From Oscillospiraceae bacterium (GTDB taxonomy: Bacteria > Bacillota > Clostridia > Oscillospirales > CAG-272), in assembly GCA_015065295.1 (NCBI GenBank), contig SVQN01000013.1, forward strand, positions 1 to 47,990: a stretch of 47,990 bases of DNA, written 5' to 3'. The notes under the pieces were generated by a model. The model was not told where the DNA came from. It saw only the letters and a program-made list of their open reading frames with translations, and searched no databases. A program made the translations under genes and the position numbers. The number at the start of each line of letters is the position of its first letter. The first letter of the stretch is position 1. Below are positions 47,852-47,990 of this stretch, one piece after another.

Positions 47852-47990
47852 ATCAGGAGGACATTAGCGTGAAAGTAATGATAATCCAGACAGAATAAAG
47901 GCATAGCCAAAAAGCCCTGCAACAGATCAGTTTTTGTCAAGGCGAAACACAGATAAAAACAATCTAAGAAACGGTTAATCCTTGCTTTTC

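Overview
The window looks like a chromosomal stretch of a moderately GC-rich, uncultured gut-type clostridium (Bacillota). The reasons are the Firmicutes-style gene content (GatCAB, Mini-ribonuclease III, DivIB-type FtsQ, an SEDS/class B PBP pair with PASTA repeats, DUF1667 with two FAD proteins), strong GGAGG ribosome-binding sites, and TTGNNN-17-TATAAT promoters. MurE carries the DNPR signature of meso-diaminopimelate ligases, so the peptidoglycan is predicted to be DAP-type. The exact genus cannot be told from the sequence alone.

Layout. 1-868 is the 3' end of an FtsK/SpoIIIE translocase. 1122-4063 carries thymidylate kinase, a DJ-1-like protein, 5-formyltetrahydrofolate cyclo-ligase and a CPBP membrane protease. 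4096-7482 carries the MltG lytic transglycosylase, a convergent YihY membrane protein and endonuclease IV. 7479-10687 is gatCAB. 10752-11924 is an isolated minus-strand Ntn-hydrolase lipoprotein, followed by the only long non-coding stretch (11925-12640, AT-rich). 12641-26922 is a division and cell-wall (dcw) cluster in the order rsmH, ftsL-like, PBP, murE, murF, mraY, ftsW, murG, ftsQ, ftsZ; murD, murC, murB, ftsA and mraZ are not in it. 27075-27989 is a double GNAT protein. 28095-31206 is a minus-strand operon of a GlpA-like oxidoreductase, a second FAD oxidoreductase and DUF1667. 31489-37873 is MoxR ATPase, DUF58 and a large membrane transglutaminase. 37961-39705 holds Mini-RNase III and an XRE-family regulator. 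39822-40593 is a candidate toxin-antitoxin pair with a GNAT-like toxin. 40795-43248 has homoserine dehydrogenase, a zinc-ribbon membrane protein and a stand-alone ACT-ACT protein. 43269-44572 pairs smpB with tmRNA (ssrA). The end carries a peptide deformylase-like gene, recQ, a GNAT gene and a small membrane protein.

The most striking unexplained feature is a dispersed family of intergenic hairpin repeats. Each half-element is a GC-clamped hairpin with an AT-rich top, usually followed by a conserved tail close to ACCCCTTCAAAAACTTTTA. They sit just after stop codons (ftsK, ftsW, ftsZ, the transglutaminase gene, smpB, DUF1667). Twice two halves face each other around a conserved core of about 110 bases (881-1108 and 22850-23073), giving a BIME- or MITE-like composite just upstream of tmk and murG. 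A tail-first half lies between the ssrA promoter and the mature tmRNA 5' end. A different, multi-hairpin element closed by an outer stem separates murF from mraY, and a 73-base unit is repeated at a 97-base period directly after tmRNA. No CRISPR array, IS element, phage gene or rRNA/tRNA gene was seen.
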